Origin: Antedon mediterranea | Taxonomy: Eukaryota > Echinodermata > Crinoidea > Comatulida > Antedonidae | Direction: 5' to 3' | Assembly (NCBI RefSeq): GCF_964355755.1 | Contig: NC_092671.1 | Coordinates: 19,060,001-19,124,000, forward strand | DNA length: 64,000 bases | Shown: piece after piece, positions 1-24,629 of the stretch | Layout of the letters: every line of letters starts with the position of its first letter | How positions within the stretch are numbered: position 1 is the first letter of the stretch | Made by a program: the position numbers and the translations under genes | The notes under the pieces: model-generated | What the model saw: only the letters and a program-made list of their open reading frames with translations | Database searches by the model: none | Told to the model about the DNA's origin: nothing

Positions 1-388
1 TTAAAATTATATTATTTAATTTGTAGTTTTTTTTATAAACAATCATTAAACGAGGAAATATATTGAGCAGGGAAGTGTGAAAACAAATTATTATTGTTCA
101 TTTATACAATGAATTTTGAATCTGTCAATTGATAAGAATTATTACTTGCACATTTATAAATCTACCTAAAATGTAAACACTTTTATTTTTTAACATTATG
201 GATGGCAGTTACTATTGTACATAGTTTTACTTTTCCTTTAAAGAATATACATTGCATTACCAATACCAGGGAAGAGTGAAATTTCATGCATGTAATAATG
301 AGTAGATACTGTACAAATACAGTAAGTCTGTTAGGTTACAATTGATTTGAATCAGCACCTGAATTCCATATATAGTGATCACGCTGAA

Positions 389-561
389 AAGCTTATTAGG
401 ACTACGTTACAGTATTTGAAAGACATTGTGAAATTTTGGTAATCATTGACATTTAACTTTTTGAGATATTTGTTAAACAAATATCTCAAAAAGTTAAATG
501 TCAATGATTACCAAAATTTCACAATGTCTTTCAAATACTGTAACGTAGTCCTAATAAGCTT
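389..561. repeat. Near-perfect palindrome, 86-bp arms with 1-nt centre
   Basis: Bases 389-474 are the exact reverse complement of 476-561, with a single A at 475 between them. Pairing stops abruptly at both outer ends (388 and 562 do not pair). There is no coding content. It could be a real fold-back duplication or a chimeric-read artefact of sequencing or assembly; the sequence alone cannot decide. Confidence 0.9.
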
Positions 562-612
562 ACACAAAAAGTGTACAGAAAGAAGAAGAATAAAGATTTC
601 ATACAATAACAA

Positions 613-644
613 TAGGTGATCATTTTATTCTAAATGATCACCTA
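613..644. repeat. Short inverted repeat (13-bp arms)
   Basis: TAGGTGATCATTT at 613-625 is repeated in reverse complement at 632-644, giving a small hairpin just right of the large palindrome. Function unknown. Confidence 0.6.
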
Positions 645-719
645 AAAATAACAAATTAGAGAACAAAAATATATAAAGAGAAACCTTATATACATTTATG
701 AATTACACCAATAATTTTT

Positions 720-922
720 TTAAGTATTTAAATTTGTGGCATTTTGCATTGGTTTCTCTAGAGTATTCCATAATCTAGCACCATGATATGAAAAACTTTT
801 TATATTCTGTTTTGGGTTTATCCAATTTTATTACATCCTTTGATCTTTTATTGTATGTGTCTAGTTTGGGTGTAAATAGTTCGTTTAGATACTGCGTTGA
901 AACACTGGTTCTCGTCAGATCA
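720..922 (-). pseudogene. Non-LTR retrotransposon RT C-terminal remnant
   Basis: Read on the minus strand, one frame gives residues resembling the C-terminal end of LINE reverse transcriptases (TPKLDTYNKRSKD, then KSFSYHGARLWNTLEK, the common F-S-Y-x-G-A-x-L-W-N block). The two parts are in different frames, so a one-base frameshift lies between them near 795-805. This is a decayed 3' fragment. The A-rich stretch at 1060-1090 on the plus strand looks like the tail of another LINE in the opposite orientation. Confidence 0.6.
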
Positions 923-1666
923 CCAAAGTATTATTTATATATATATATATTTATTTTTTATAGCTTTGTTAATTTTGTTTTTTATAGTTTATTTTGTATT
1001 TAATGTTTGTATTTCGTCCCTAATGATCAGCTTATGCTAGATGGATCACCCTCATTAAATATTGTTCAAATAAAAATGAAATAAATAAAGTATCGTTGGG
1101 CCTGGTTGGGTTCTGAATGGGAAAATGTCTGGGAATACATGTCAATGCTGTATAGACTGAGAGTGTGTGGTGTAGTGTGTACAAATGGGTACCTAGTTAG
1201 GTCAAAGTACTAACTCCACTGATTACTAGGGTAGCTGCAAACAACATTTAATGGAAATATGTTTCCATACTTGCTTAATCAAAATAACTAGGGCAATAAT
1301 GTGAAAGCATCATTTGAACATACAATATAGAAATTGCATTATAATAAAACGCATTATCATTATTATCCTACTACTATAACTCATTGATTCAATTAAAAAG
1401 CTTCAAAGTTTATCTCTAACAGGATATATTCAATGGAAATGGATGACCTTAACATGGCACCAAGTAATGATCTATGTGTTGGTTTGATTCAACTTTTAAA
1501 GCTTCTATCCGATATCATCCCAAGATGATAGAAAAGGAAGTTACTAAGTATATACAACAATACAGGATTGCCTTATTTGGATGACTTTGGTTAAGGCTAC
1601 TGGAGCTTGTTATTGTTACAATAATTAAATACAAAACACCTTTTAGCTTATTGTTGTTTATTGTAA

Positions 1667-2225
1667 TTGTTAATAAATGTTATAATAAAGAATTGTTCTC
1701 TTCCTCTACTACTACTACAAGCCTGGTCACCATATCTACAACAAGACATCAATAAACTTGAGAAAATCCAACAACGAGCAACAAAACTTGTACCAGAACT
1801 CAGAAACTTGCCTTATGAAGAGCGCAGGATACAGCTTGGTTTACCAACTTTACTGGAAAGAAGGGAACGCAGAGACCTCATCGAAGTTTTTAAATTTTTG
1901 AATGGTTACGAAAATATAGATCGCCACTCCTTTTTTAAATTAGCATCTGAAGTTGGTCTAAATATCACTCGAGGCTCAACTTTTAAATTAAAGAAACCTA
2001 GATGGAACTCAACTAAACAGAATAATTTTTTTGATACTAGAGTAATTAACAAGTGGAACTCGCTGCCCGAATCTGTTGTCAATAGCAAGAGTGTAAATTC
2101 ATTCAAAAACAAACTTGACAAATACACACACATACACACAAATGAGAGAAGAGGCTCCCTACGAGTTTAAAAACTCATTGCCTCTTAACTTTACTAAAGG
2201 TAAGAATTACTAAAGGTAAGAATAT
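1667..2225 (+). pseudogene. 5'-truncated LINE fragment (RT C-terminal part)
   Basis: An open frame at 1667-2170 encodes residues typical of the C-terminal thumb region of CR1/Jockey-type reverse transcriptases: AWSPYLQQDINKLEKIQQRA, then TKLVPELRNLPYEERR, and near the end FFDTRVINKWNSLPESVV. No RT palm motif (xADD) is present, so this is a 5'-truncated copy. After the stop it ends with a short direct repeat (ACTAAAGGTAAGAAT-like, twice, around 2194-2225), as seen at the 3' ends of CR1-like elements. The clade call is tentative. Confidence 0.8.
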
Positions 2226-2412
2226 ACTAACTAGTATCAGACATAAACTCATTATAATTTTCTAATTTTAATTGAAACATCTTTGAAGACTTTATTATTA
2301 GAATAGCTTTTCACTTCTTTTTAAAACTTATTTAGGTCTATACTAGGCCTACTGCACTGTGAATATTTTTAAGGGTAGGCCTAGAGTTTAGGCCTACTAG
2401 GGCCTAGCTAGC

Positions 2413-3009
2413 GGTAACGGGACGATTCGGCCCTGAGACGATTCGGCCCGGGACGATTCGGCCCTGGACTATTCGGCCCGGGACGATTCGGCCCTGAGAC
2501 GATTTGGCACACTCAAATTTATCGGCTTTGATATGCATTTTATAAGCATAAAATAAGCTTTTTCCCCAAACTTTATTTCCAGAGAGACTATGGGGTAGTA
2601 CTACTAGGAATAAAGATGCAATAAAGCAAACATTTTGAAAACATTGTCGAAAATGATCAATTTTTAGTCACGCGAACGATGTAAACAAGTTACGCCCTCT
2701 GTTGGCCGCTTGGCGAATGCACGAAATAAACAAGGTTTTCGAAGTAATAAATTGAATATAAAATTACGTTTTTTTAGTAATTTATTATATATATTATATC
2801 AAAATTGTCAATATCAATAAAATACGGATTGTTAAACACCTTTAAAAACTTGATAAATACCCAAAAAAATGAATGTTAATTTGGTCTAAAGTGAGACGTT
2901 TCGGCCCACAAAGTGGGATGTTTCGGCCCAAAAGTGGGCCGAATCGTCCCACCAAAAGTGGGCCGAACAGTCCCGGGCCGAATCGTCTCAGGGCCGAATC
3001 GTCCCTGAA
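2413..3009. mobile_element. Non-autonomous inverted-repeat element with GGGACGATTCGGCCC units
   Basis: The left end (from 2419) is a tandem run of GGGACGATTCGGCCC-type units; the right end (to 3005) carries the same units in reverse complement (GGGCCGAATCGTCCC). The first about 30 bases from each GGGACG end match. The interior is AT-rich and non-coding. CCTAGCTAGC occurs on both sides (2403-2412 and 3010-3019) and could be a 10-bp target duplication, but this word is locally common, so that reading is weak. A related one-sided array lies at 25358-25520. Confidence 0.75.
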
Positions 3010-3401
3010 CCTAGCTAGCTACTAGGCTATACTAGGCCTATGTTCATTCAGTTTTCAGGTAATCAACAACTTACTTTAGGACTCAAGAAGGAGGCTATTA
3101 TATAGCATGCATACTATACCAGTCAGTGGTTGAAACTGAACTAGCCTAGTGTAGGCCTGTGTATACTTGCATACAAAGCCTATGCTTCTAATAAGCCTAG
3201 ACATACTCTACCTTAGGCTGGAGGTGGGTTGGTGCCGATCTACCTATTACCTGAGTAGAGGCCGCCTGCATTCGACTGGTCTTAACTTTCCTAGCCTCGA
3301 CGGTAGGCCTAGCCCAAGCGAGGCCTACATTGTGGGCATAAACTATCTTTAGCAAAGCATAATTATATGCCCTATGATATGGTAGTTATTGATATTAATA
3401 C

Positions 3402-3485
3402 CTTGGCCTGAAACCTGTTGACATTTTTGGAGAAAATACTCCCTGCTTTGCCAGATCTTGAACGAGCACTCCCTCCGTCAGCCAT
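3402..3485 (-). CDS. Candidate first coding exon of an amphiphysin/BIN1-like gene
   Basis: A 28-codon exon starts at ATG 3485-3483 and ends at an AAG|GTATTAAT donor (GT at 3401-3400), phase 0. It reads MADGGSARSRSGKAGSIFSK then NVNRFQAK. Family knowledge: BIN1 and amphiphysin begin with a short basic amphipathic segment (G-x-F-x-K-N-V-...-N-R-A-Q-x-K) that forms helix 0 of the N-BAR domain, and from memory the first exon of BIN1 is also about 28 codons and ends at the same place. I found no second exon in bases 1-3400, so the rest would lie left of the window. Similarity is short and the call is tentative; it could be the first exon of another gene. Confidence 0.4.
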
Positions 3486-3629
3486 ATTTCTAACAACTAA
3501 GTAGGTGGAGTTTTGCTGAAATGTAAAATTGCGCACGCGCAGAACTCTGATGACTAAAGTTGTAAACCAAAAAACAATGGTGTACAGTACTGCTGAGTAT
3601 TTACTTTCTATACTAGGCAAGATGGATTA

Positions 3630-5940
3630 AAAATGCGGAATAAAGAGGGGACAATAGGAAATAAATGAGGAAATAAGGGTGAAAAAAATTAATGGCCATA
3701 AAACCATGATAAAACATATCTTTTCCTTTCTCTGGATAACTTCCTTATGAACTCATCAGGGAGTTTTGGGATCGACACACAATCTGTTGGTAATTAATTT
3801 TGAAATATATATGTACCAAAAACGTAGGCTTGATCATTTTATGGAGCGACAATCTCCCGGTCATGGGAGTGAAGAGCAAGAAGAAAAATGTTGAAAGCGA
3901 CCTGAACAAGAATGTTCGGTAGCTTTCATAATGGAGAACAATGAAAGCGCTGGAAAAAAGAAAAAGGGAGAAAGTGGAACTTTAGGCAAACTGCAAGCTG
4001 TATAGGGATACATCCTTTTCGCTACGAAGGACTTGAGCACCTCTTTTACCCCCGTAGTATAGAAACTGGCAGACAAATGACAAACATAAGGTGAAGTGTC
4101 AAAAAACAAAACCAGTAAAATACCTTGTTAATACATACTGTCGAGAAGGATTTTAATAACATCATTTTTTATTAATAGTAGTTATTCCTTGGTTTTGTGC
4201 ATGGCATCTACAGTTTCTTTTATTTCAGTTTATTCATACACATTTCTAATACAAAATAAAAATACAGATTCCATTCTTATACCATAGCATCTGTTGTTAT
4301 GTTTGTTAAACTCAATTATAGAATTACTTACAATAAAGGTTTTGAAATAGTGCATACTAAACAGAAGTCTTCTTACACTTAAAACAGATAAATTTACCAG
4401 TTGACCATCCTGGTAACAGAAAAGTGGTTTCTAATTAGAGGGGTGTACATATCCATTTTGCAAGAGGCAACACCATTCGTTACAAACCTAATAATTTAAT
4501 ATACAGTATTGTTAAAATTAAGGTTGATATACATTCAGTATTAAACTGCTTCACAATAGAAATTATGCTAAATAGCCAAACTACATTGCTGCTTCTTTAT
4601 ACTAAAAGGTGCTTGACAATTTAAATAAGATTTGTCATGTACAGAAAGGCAAATCTATACAACATAAACATGCACTGTATGCTTACACAGCACATTGTTT
4701 CAATAACCTTCAAGTTCAACTGTCATGGTGCTGATTTTCAACGATACTGTATAAGGCAGCTGGGTTACAATTAAAAATGTTTTACATTTTACAGTAACTT
4801 TATACATCTATAGATATACAGACAACTCTCCTAATACCAGACAACCTTGGGCTGGCCAAATTTATCCAGAAATTGTGTTACATGTTCTGAATGTGTTTTT
4901 AAATGGTAAAGAGAATTCAGGACCATTGGAACCTCAAGAAATGTGTTTTACGAGATTTTCCAGTATTGAGAGTCAACTTTAGTTGTAAAAATATTCTAAT
5001 GCAATATTTAATATAATTTTTTACAAATTAAATAGAAACAAATCTTTTGGTTTTTAAACACATGTTTGTTTTATTATGCAAGCATACCTATATTCATGAA
5101 TTTATTTAATAAAATTCATATGTTTTCAAAGAATTACATATTTATGTTTATATTACCTTATAAAGAATTTTCTAATCCAAAACATGGACATGAAGTGTTG
5201 TTTATAAGCAAATGCCAATTTGAGCATTCCATTCAATTGAATTCAATGGAATAACGTTTTCAAGATGGTGTACAAATTGGTGTACAAACGGGGCACAAGC
5301 AAGAGCCATTGATCAAAGGGTTAGTTCACACTACAGATTTAAGATTCCATATCATAACATTTTAATCAGCAATGTTACACCAACAGTGTTTAGACTCAGT
5401 AATAGCAAATACAATAACTAACTCATAGTAATGAATGTTAGCTGTTGTTCCATTCGGCTAGTAATTCAGATGCATGAATTTTGTATAATTATGAACACAA
5501 AACTCTGTACCGTCGGTAGGTGTGAATAGGCGATAAGACTCCCTAAACAGCTATGAAATCATATTCTAGTGAGATCATTATATCACAAAATTATTAAATT
5601 AAAAGGCGCACTTATTTACAGCATTTAGGGGTCAAAATTAAAAAACTATACTGTGCTATACTTAATGTTAAAATGACAGTGTAAAACTTGTGTTCTTGCC
5701 GTTTTACCATTTTGGAATACGTTATCGAATGTGATCAAATTTATATTAACTTTTTTGTATTTTCTAAATCATATTCACATATCTACACATCTATTTTGAT
5801 TCATATTAATGTTATTGGTAAAATGATTTTCTCTTTCCCCCACCCACAATTACAAGATCAATATAATTTCATTTAAACTGACTATACAGTTTCATAAAAA
5901 ACCTAAACTAAGTTTATATGACTACTTACTGTACACAATA
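3630..5940. other. No gene recognised; includes region 3' of CUL1
   Basis: AT-rich sequence without convincing exons. It lies downstream of the CUL1 stop (6362) and may contain its 3' UTR; TTTATT words (AATAAA on the minus strand) occur near 4219 and 5069, but I cannot tell which, if any, is used. Confidence 0.4.
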
Positions 5941-5949
5941 GAAGAAGAA

Positions 5950-6190
5950 CCAGAGCATGCTAGGTAGAGTCTGTGCAGACAAGATATGGCTGAGGCACAC
6001 TAGATGGAGACCATGGACACTAGATAGCGCTGTGCATACTAGATAGAGCCCAAGCATGTAAGATAGTGCCAAGAAACCCTTGGATAGGATCCAAGCATGT
6101 TAGTTGGTGTTCAAGCCAGCTAGGTAGGGTCGTGCATATTAGGCAGGACTCCAGCATGCCAGAGAGAGCACAAGCATGCTACATGGGCCC
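5950..6190. repeat. Degenerate minisatellite
   Basis: About ten imperfect copies of a 20-27 bp unit of the type CAAGCATGCTAGATAGAG. Copies vary strongly in sequence and length. It lies just downstream of the CUL1 stop, so it may be inside its 3' UTR. Confidence 0.6.
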
Positions 6191-6361
6191 AATCATATAA
6201 TATATATAACTCTATGATGAAAACAATTACCTTCTCACACTGTTAAACCACCAAAAAATTGTTTTTTGGTACGGAAACTACTTTAAATAAAAATAAAATA
6301 TATAAAACTTCCTGGCTCACAGCTTAATGATGAAATGTTGAGCTGGGATAACATTTAGGCT

Positions 6362-19882
<13,521 letters not shown>

Positions 19883-21260
19883 TTCTACTTGAGGAATAAA
19901 TTTGTTACAAAACTATATTTTGTTCCAACAGAATATTATTGCATAATTTTAATAATGTCTTTTTCACAATATCATAGCATTTTGCTGCAACTCTCCAAGT
20001 AAAAACAGTCTGCAGTGGCTACTGGTATTTCAACCGATGCAATCAGATTCACACTGACAAGAAATATGTAGCACCATCTGAAAAAACAATTATCTAAAGA
20101 GAAGAAAGAAAAATTTGCATAAATTAATAAAGAATTCACAATTGTTCGACCATGCTGCTATATAATTAATAATAACCATAATTAAATTTAGGCTCATACA
20201 GTACACTGATCACATTACTTCTGTTGTGTGAATACCAGTGTTAACAACATGTAAATAAACATTTTTTACTTAATTATTTAAAATTTCAGAGCTCAAGAAA
20301 AATATCCGCATTTATTAAATAGACTAGCTATAGTAGTATTACTGTACAATACAATAGTTGTCTAGCTGGTTATGGATTCGTTTTTTATTTTTGTTCTAGG
20401 CCTATCCCTTTTAAAACAGAGAGGAATTCTAGGCCTACCCAATATTGCAACAAGAGGTTCAATATAATTATTATTATAAAATAAAATACTACATTCATTG
20501 ATCATATTGACATAACATTGATAATAATAGAATAGCTAGCTTAAGCTAGTCTATATAATTAATCTTATTTTAGGCTTGGCCCTATGTATGCCTAGCTAGG
20601 CTGGTCTAAGTTATCATGGATGGCCTACCTAGTCCTAGTAGTAGAGAGAGGCCAGTCCTCTCTAGCTAGCTAGCTAAAACCTCTTTTTTCTGTCTGTCTC
20701 TTGCTGTGATGTGGAATCAAACAATGGGCCTAGCTTAAAATATGAATGACTCACTATATTATAGCTAGGCATAGGCTAAGCATCATTTTGGAAGTAGCGG
20801 CGAAGAGCTAGCTAGCGTAGGCTAGCTGGACTATCTTTGATATCTTTTATTATAGTCTTGTATGGCCCTTGTGTGATAATAATAGGTACTAGTTATTATT
20901 AGCTAGGCCAAAAACGTAGGCTACTGCGCGCCGCCGCTAGTCTTTCCGCTTTGATTGATGATTTTTTTAGACATCCGAAAAGAAATACATTTGTGGAGCC
21001 TATTCACTAAAAATATACAAATAGTCAGTTAAATATGAAAATCAACAACATCCACAAACGTTAGGTGTAAACAATTAAGACATAATTTCAACAACAAACC
21101 TTTTAATTATAAAATATTCGTGTTTTGTCAAACCACTTTTTATGCCAGCCTACGCACGACAACGTTTTGTATTTTCACAGTCATTTCATTTCTTTTTCCT
21201 GTGTACGAATATATCGCTCGAGTTTAATGAAACGCCCCCTTACGGATTTCAGCCAGCAGC
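19883..21260 (-). promoter_or_regulatory. Presumed 5' UTR/promoter region of CUL1
   Basis: Upstream of the CUL1 ATG. A CAAGTAG acceptor abuts the ATG context, implying a 5' UTR exon somewhere here. A GC-rich patch (CTGCGCGCCGCCGCTAG near 20922) and CpG-containing sequence up to 21240 stand out from the AT-rich surroundings. No TATA box or exact start could be fixed. Confidence 0.3.
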
Positions 21261-21477
21261 AGCAACACAACAAACATCAGAAACGACATAAATAATGGTG
21301 TAATATTAATAATGATATAATATTTAAAATGAAACTGGCAACAAAGGATAACTTATTGTAATTTAAAGAGGCAAAATATGTGAACAGATTAACAATTTCA
21401 ACATTTTGATAATATTTTTCTTATTAATCTCATTATCAATTGTATATATCTTATAAATTCACAAATTATAGCAAGCT

Positions 21478-21549
21478 GGTTCTATGGTGTAATGGTTAGC
21501 ACTCTGGACTTTGAATCCAGCGATCCGAGTTCAAGTCTCGGTAGAACCT
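21478..21549 (+). tRNA. trnQ-UUG: tRNA-Gln (anticodon UUG)
   Basis: A 72-nt intact cloverleaf. The acceptor stem GGTTCTA (21478-21484) pairs with TAGAACC (21542-21548). The anticodon stem CTGGA/TCCAG encloses the loop CTTTGAA, anticodon TTG. The T arm CCGAG-TTCAAGT-CTCGG is perfect. No intron and no encoded CCA, as in eukaryotic nuclear genes. A T run follows at 21552. It sits between the CUL1 5' region and the fold-back element. Confidence 0.96.
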
Positions 21550-21551
21550 CA

Positions 21552-21557
21552 TTTTTT
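21552..21557 (+). terminator. RNA polymerase III terminator
   Basis: Six T residues starting two bases after the tRNA-Gln 3' end. Confidence 0.85.
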
Positions 21558-22070
21558 AAACTTTTTTTATAAACAATTATTAATTAAAATATATACCTTT
21601 TGAAATTATGCAATAATCCAATAATAATCAATCAAATTTAGATTTTAATTTAAGAAATTAATTACTACTGTAGTTAAAAGGCTTTATTTATCAAACGCAA
21701 AGTCAGCAAAGTCGCTTGAAGTTGAAAAGTGTATTATCAATTTCAGGACCACCCCATCCTATTTATTAGGCCCCTAAATAAACTTGGCTATCGCGGACAA
21801 AACCATATTTTTATTTCAATATTTTAAAATACAAATTAAATATAAACTTTTCAATTAAAGATATATTAAACAAAATGTGTTGAATTTCATATAATTATTT
21901 TTGGAAGTGAATAACTTCATTAAAACTGCAAAATGGCTTATTCAAAGTCTGGTTTTGTAGGCCTACACAAAAAACACCGACAATCAACTAAATTCATTCG
22001 TATCTGGCTTGTTACTGCATGCGACGCATTTGTAGTGCGTGGGCTGATCACAGATACTCGACTTGATATG

Positions 22071-22814
22071 TACGGTGGCCCACAAGTGTCACGCACACTA
22101 TATAAATCATATTCACACAATTAAAGAAGGAATCACACAATTAAAGAAGAAATCACACAATTAAAGAAGAAATCACACAATTAAAGAAGGAATCACATAT
22201 AAACAAAAGAAAGCATGAAAATATAAAACGAAATGCACAAAAATAGAAGAAACGCGCAATTAAAGAAGAGCTATTAAGCACAATTAAAGAAGTCCGCAAC
22301 AAATTCGAAAGCTCCTCGCACAATTAAAGAAGTCCGCAACAAATTTGAAAGCTCCTCGCACAATTAAAGAAGTCCGCAACAAATTCGAAAGCTCCTCGCA
22401 CAATTAAAGTACAGTAATCCGTATGGAACGCCATCGTTGCCTCCGGCAGCAAACTTTAATTCTATTCGGCTCTTTTACCATTACGTTAGGCTCTTTTACC
22501 ATTCGGCGCATTTCTATTCGGCCCATTTACCATTACTTTCGAATTTGTTGCGGACTTCTTTAATTGTGCGAGGAGCTTTCGAATTTGTTGCGGACTTCTT
22601 TAATTGTGCTTAATAGCTCTTCTTTAATTGCGCGTTTCTTCTATTTTTGTGCATTTCGTTTTATATTTTCATGCTTTCTTTTGTTTATATGTGATTCCTT
22701 CTTTAATTGTGTGATTTCTTCTTTAATTGTGCGATTTCTTCTTTAATTGTGTAATTCCTTCTTTAATTGTGTGATTCTGTGTTATAGTGTGCGTGACAGT
22801 TGTGGGCCACCGTA
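22071..22814. mobile_element. Fold-back DNA element with long TIRs and 6-bp TSD
   Basis: The 744-bp element begins TACGGTGGCCCACAA and ends with its reverse complement TTGTGGGCCACCGTA, flanked on both sides by GATATG (22065-22070 and 22815-22820). The inverted arms extend about 280-330 bp and are largely made of CACAATTAAAGAAG repeats (left) and CTTCTTTAATTGTG (right), plus a 40-bp unit containing GTCCGCAACAAATTCGAAAG. The central about 130 bp holds CTCTTTTACCATT and CTATTCGG repeats. No coding capacity; transposition would need a transposase supplied elsewhere. Confidence 0.9.
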
Positions 22815-23062
22815 GATATGAATACATACAACACAATTAATATCGAAGTGATACAGTTAACAATTGATTAAAATGCTTGGTAAATCATGTCAATCAATGA
22901 ATTCTACTACAAATATACATTTTTTTGTAATACAATGTTGTGTATACATGTGGCGGGGGATTCATTCGAGGAAATAAATAAAGGCCCCAGCCGTATTATG
23001 AGGAAATTTTATAAATGAAGAGATAGGCGGATAATTCAAGGGTGGTTTGGTCATTCCTACCA

Positions 23063-23120
23063 TGGAGTTGTTATTAGATGGAGCAAGGAGTTGTTATTAG
23101 ATGACTCTAATAACAACTCC
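23063..23120. repeat. GGAGTTGTTATTAGA direct and inverted copies
   Basis: GGAGTTGTTATTAGA occurs near 23063 and at 23087-23101, and as its exact reverse complement at 23106-23120, forming a 15-bp hairpin with a 4-nt loop. Function unknown. Confidence 0.6.
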
Positions 23121-23283
23121 CTGTTCCTACTTGGTAGAATAGATTCAACAATGGATTTGTTTGACTTGAGGTAGGCCTATAGCGCGGTAAATTATGTACT
23201 GTAGCTACGGTACCAACAATCATATTAGTTTTGCGGGGTTTTGATAAAAAGACAAACACTAAATACAGTTTCGGAAAATAACG

Positions 23284-23289
23284 TTTATT
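23284..23289 (-). promoter_or_regulatory. Candidate polyadenylation signal for the forkhead gene
   Basis: AATAAA on the minus strand, about 365 nt downstream of the forkhead stop codon. Confidence 0.4.
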
Positions 23290-23651
23290 ATCAAAATTAA
23301 AAGAATGGAATACATAGTTTCACAAAAATAATAATAATGTAAACATTAAAATAATCAAACTGGCTAATTTTAAGACAGTAATAATGCAACTGATTAACAA
23401 AACGTTTAAAATCCGAATCAATTACTCATTTGAAAACGTACGTACCGTATAGATACGCGAACTAAGGTAAAACGTATTTGATCACTTGTGTGACGCCGTT
23501 TCCAACTTTGTGTTGTAAGATATTTTACACAACAGTTAATTTTAATGTGCACGTCCTGTGTGATAAAATGTGTTGTTTTTACACTACACGGCAATATACA
23601 TTTTTGTATCAACAAGTATTTTGTCTAGTGGAGATTGTACAGCAGGCGTGG

Positions 23652-24629
23652 TCAACTGGCTTGAGTACCGTTTAAACAATATCTTAAATTACCACAAATA
23701 CCACGTCTGTCATATGTCCGCTCGTTACCAAGAACATAGAAAACATCAAGATTGCTTAGTGGAGTTAGTTCGCTTAGTCGAAATGCAGGTTCGTTTTTAT
23801 TGATCGATACAGGCACAGCTTTTGGTGGTGAGGGGTAAAAATCTTCCTTATAAGGAGACAATTCCCCGGGTAAAACCTCTCCTGATATTAAACTATCCAA
23901 TAAGCTACAGCCATTTATGTCCGTTGATACAAAATGAGTTTTTGTGTGAAAATCTTGGTAAAATACTGATGAATCACTATCCGTGGGTGAAACTGATGAA
24001 GCTGGAGTAAGATTTGTAAAATATGGGTCATTAAACATAACGTGGTTCTCTTGTGAGACCGAAGGAGATAAAGATGCAGGCGAATCAGGGGGAGAGATCG
24101 GCTGTATTGGACTGAGTACCTTAATGACAGTTGGTGGCATAATAAGTTGTTTCTCAACAGGCTGAGAATCGACCTTTTTCACTCTCGAACGAACAGTGTG
24201 TTTCTGTCCAGGAGTACGCAAAGATGGGTTTCGCCTTTTTTGTCGTTTTATCAGTAGTTCCTCAAATCCATCGACAAAAGTCCACCTGGAACAACCACGA
24301 GCTTCAGGTTCGTTACCGATTGTTGGTATGCGTCTGAACAAGTCCTTTTGAACGGTTAGATTGTGACGCACAGAGTTCTTCCAATGCATTCTATTTTCGC
24401 AATAATACGGATATCTACTCGTTATAAAGTCATAGATTTCTTGCAATGTGGCACTGTTACTGCCGCTTGTTTTTATAGCTTTTGCAATCATTTGTGCATA
24501 GCTGTCTTGGGGCCTACCTTGTGATTCGTTGTGTAGTCCTTGCATGCCTAAATAGTCATTCTCTAACGGAATATTTTCTTTAAGAGATTGTGGTGAATGC
24601 GGTAAATTAAACGAGATGTCTTTTTCCAT
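23652..24629 (-). CDS. Divergent forkhead (Fox) transcription factor, intronless
   Basis: A 325-codon single-exon frame. The forkhead domain lies at about residues 40-135: DSYAQMIAKAIKTSG (helix 1), TLQEIYDFITSRYPYY (helix 2), then MHWKNSVRHNLTVQ, the DNA-recognition helix with the invariant W-K-N-S-x-R-H-N-L, followed by SRWTFVDGF and a basic stretch RQKRRNP. The usual K-P-P-Y-S-Y start is reduced to GRPQDSYAQM, and NLSLNKCF-type residues are replaced by NLTVQKDLF. The C-terminal half is rich in Ser/Pro (PISPPDSPASLSPSVS), as in activation domains. It acts in the nucleus as a DNA-binding regulator. I cannot place it in a standard class; an orphan echinoderm-type class such as FoxY is one candidate. 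The ATG is the first in frame. Confidence 0.92.
   Translation of the reverse strand: MEKDISFNLPHSPQSLKENIPLENDYLGMQGLHNESQGRPQDSYAQMIAKAIKTSGSNSATLQEIYDFITSRYPYYCENRMHWKNSVRHNLTVQKDLFRRIPTIGNEPEARGCSRWTFVDGFEELLIKRQKRRNPSLRTPGQKHTVRSRVKKVDSQPVEKQLIMPPTVIKVLSPIQPISPPDSPASLSPSVSQENHVMFNDPYFTNLTPASSVSPTDSDSSVFYQDFHTKTHFVSTDINGCSLLDSLISGEVLPGELSPYKEDFYPSPPKAVPVSINKNEPAFRLSELTPLSNLDVFYVLGNERTYDRRGICGNLRYCLNGTQAS

Noticed and set aside
3861-4109. Plus-strand frame starting MENNESAGKKKKGESG near 3931
   Set aside because: Only 24 codons before a stop, weak donor context and no family resemblance; the minus-strand frame over it is a shadow.
21933-22124. 63-codon frame overlapping the fold-back element start
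   Set aside because: It crosses the element boundary and target duplication; its opposite strand is equally open, a sign of chance.
22120-22760. CRISPR-like array from the CACAATTAAAGAAG repeats
   Set aside because: The repeats have no unique spacers of constant length and are mirrored in the other arm; this is a eukaryotic fold-back element.
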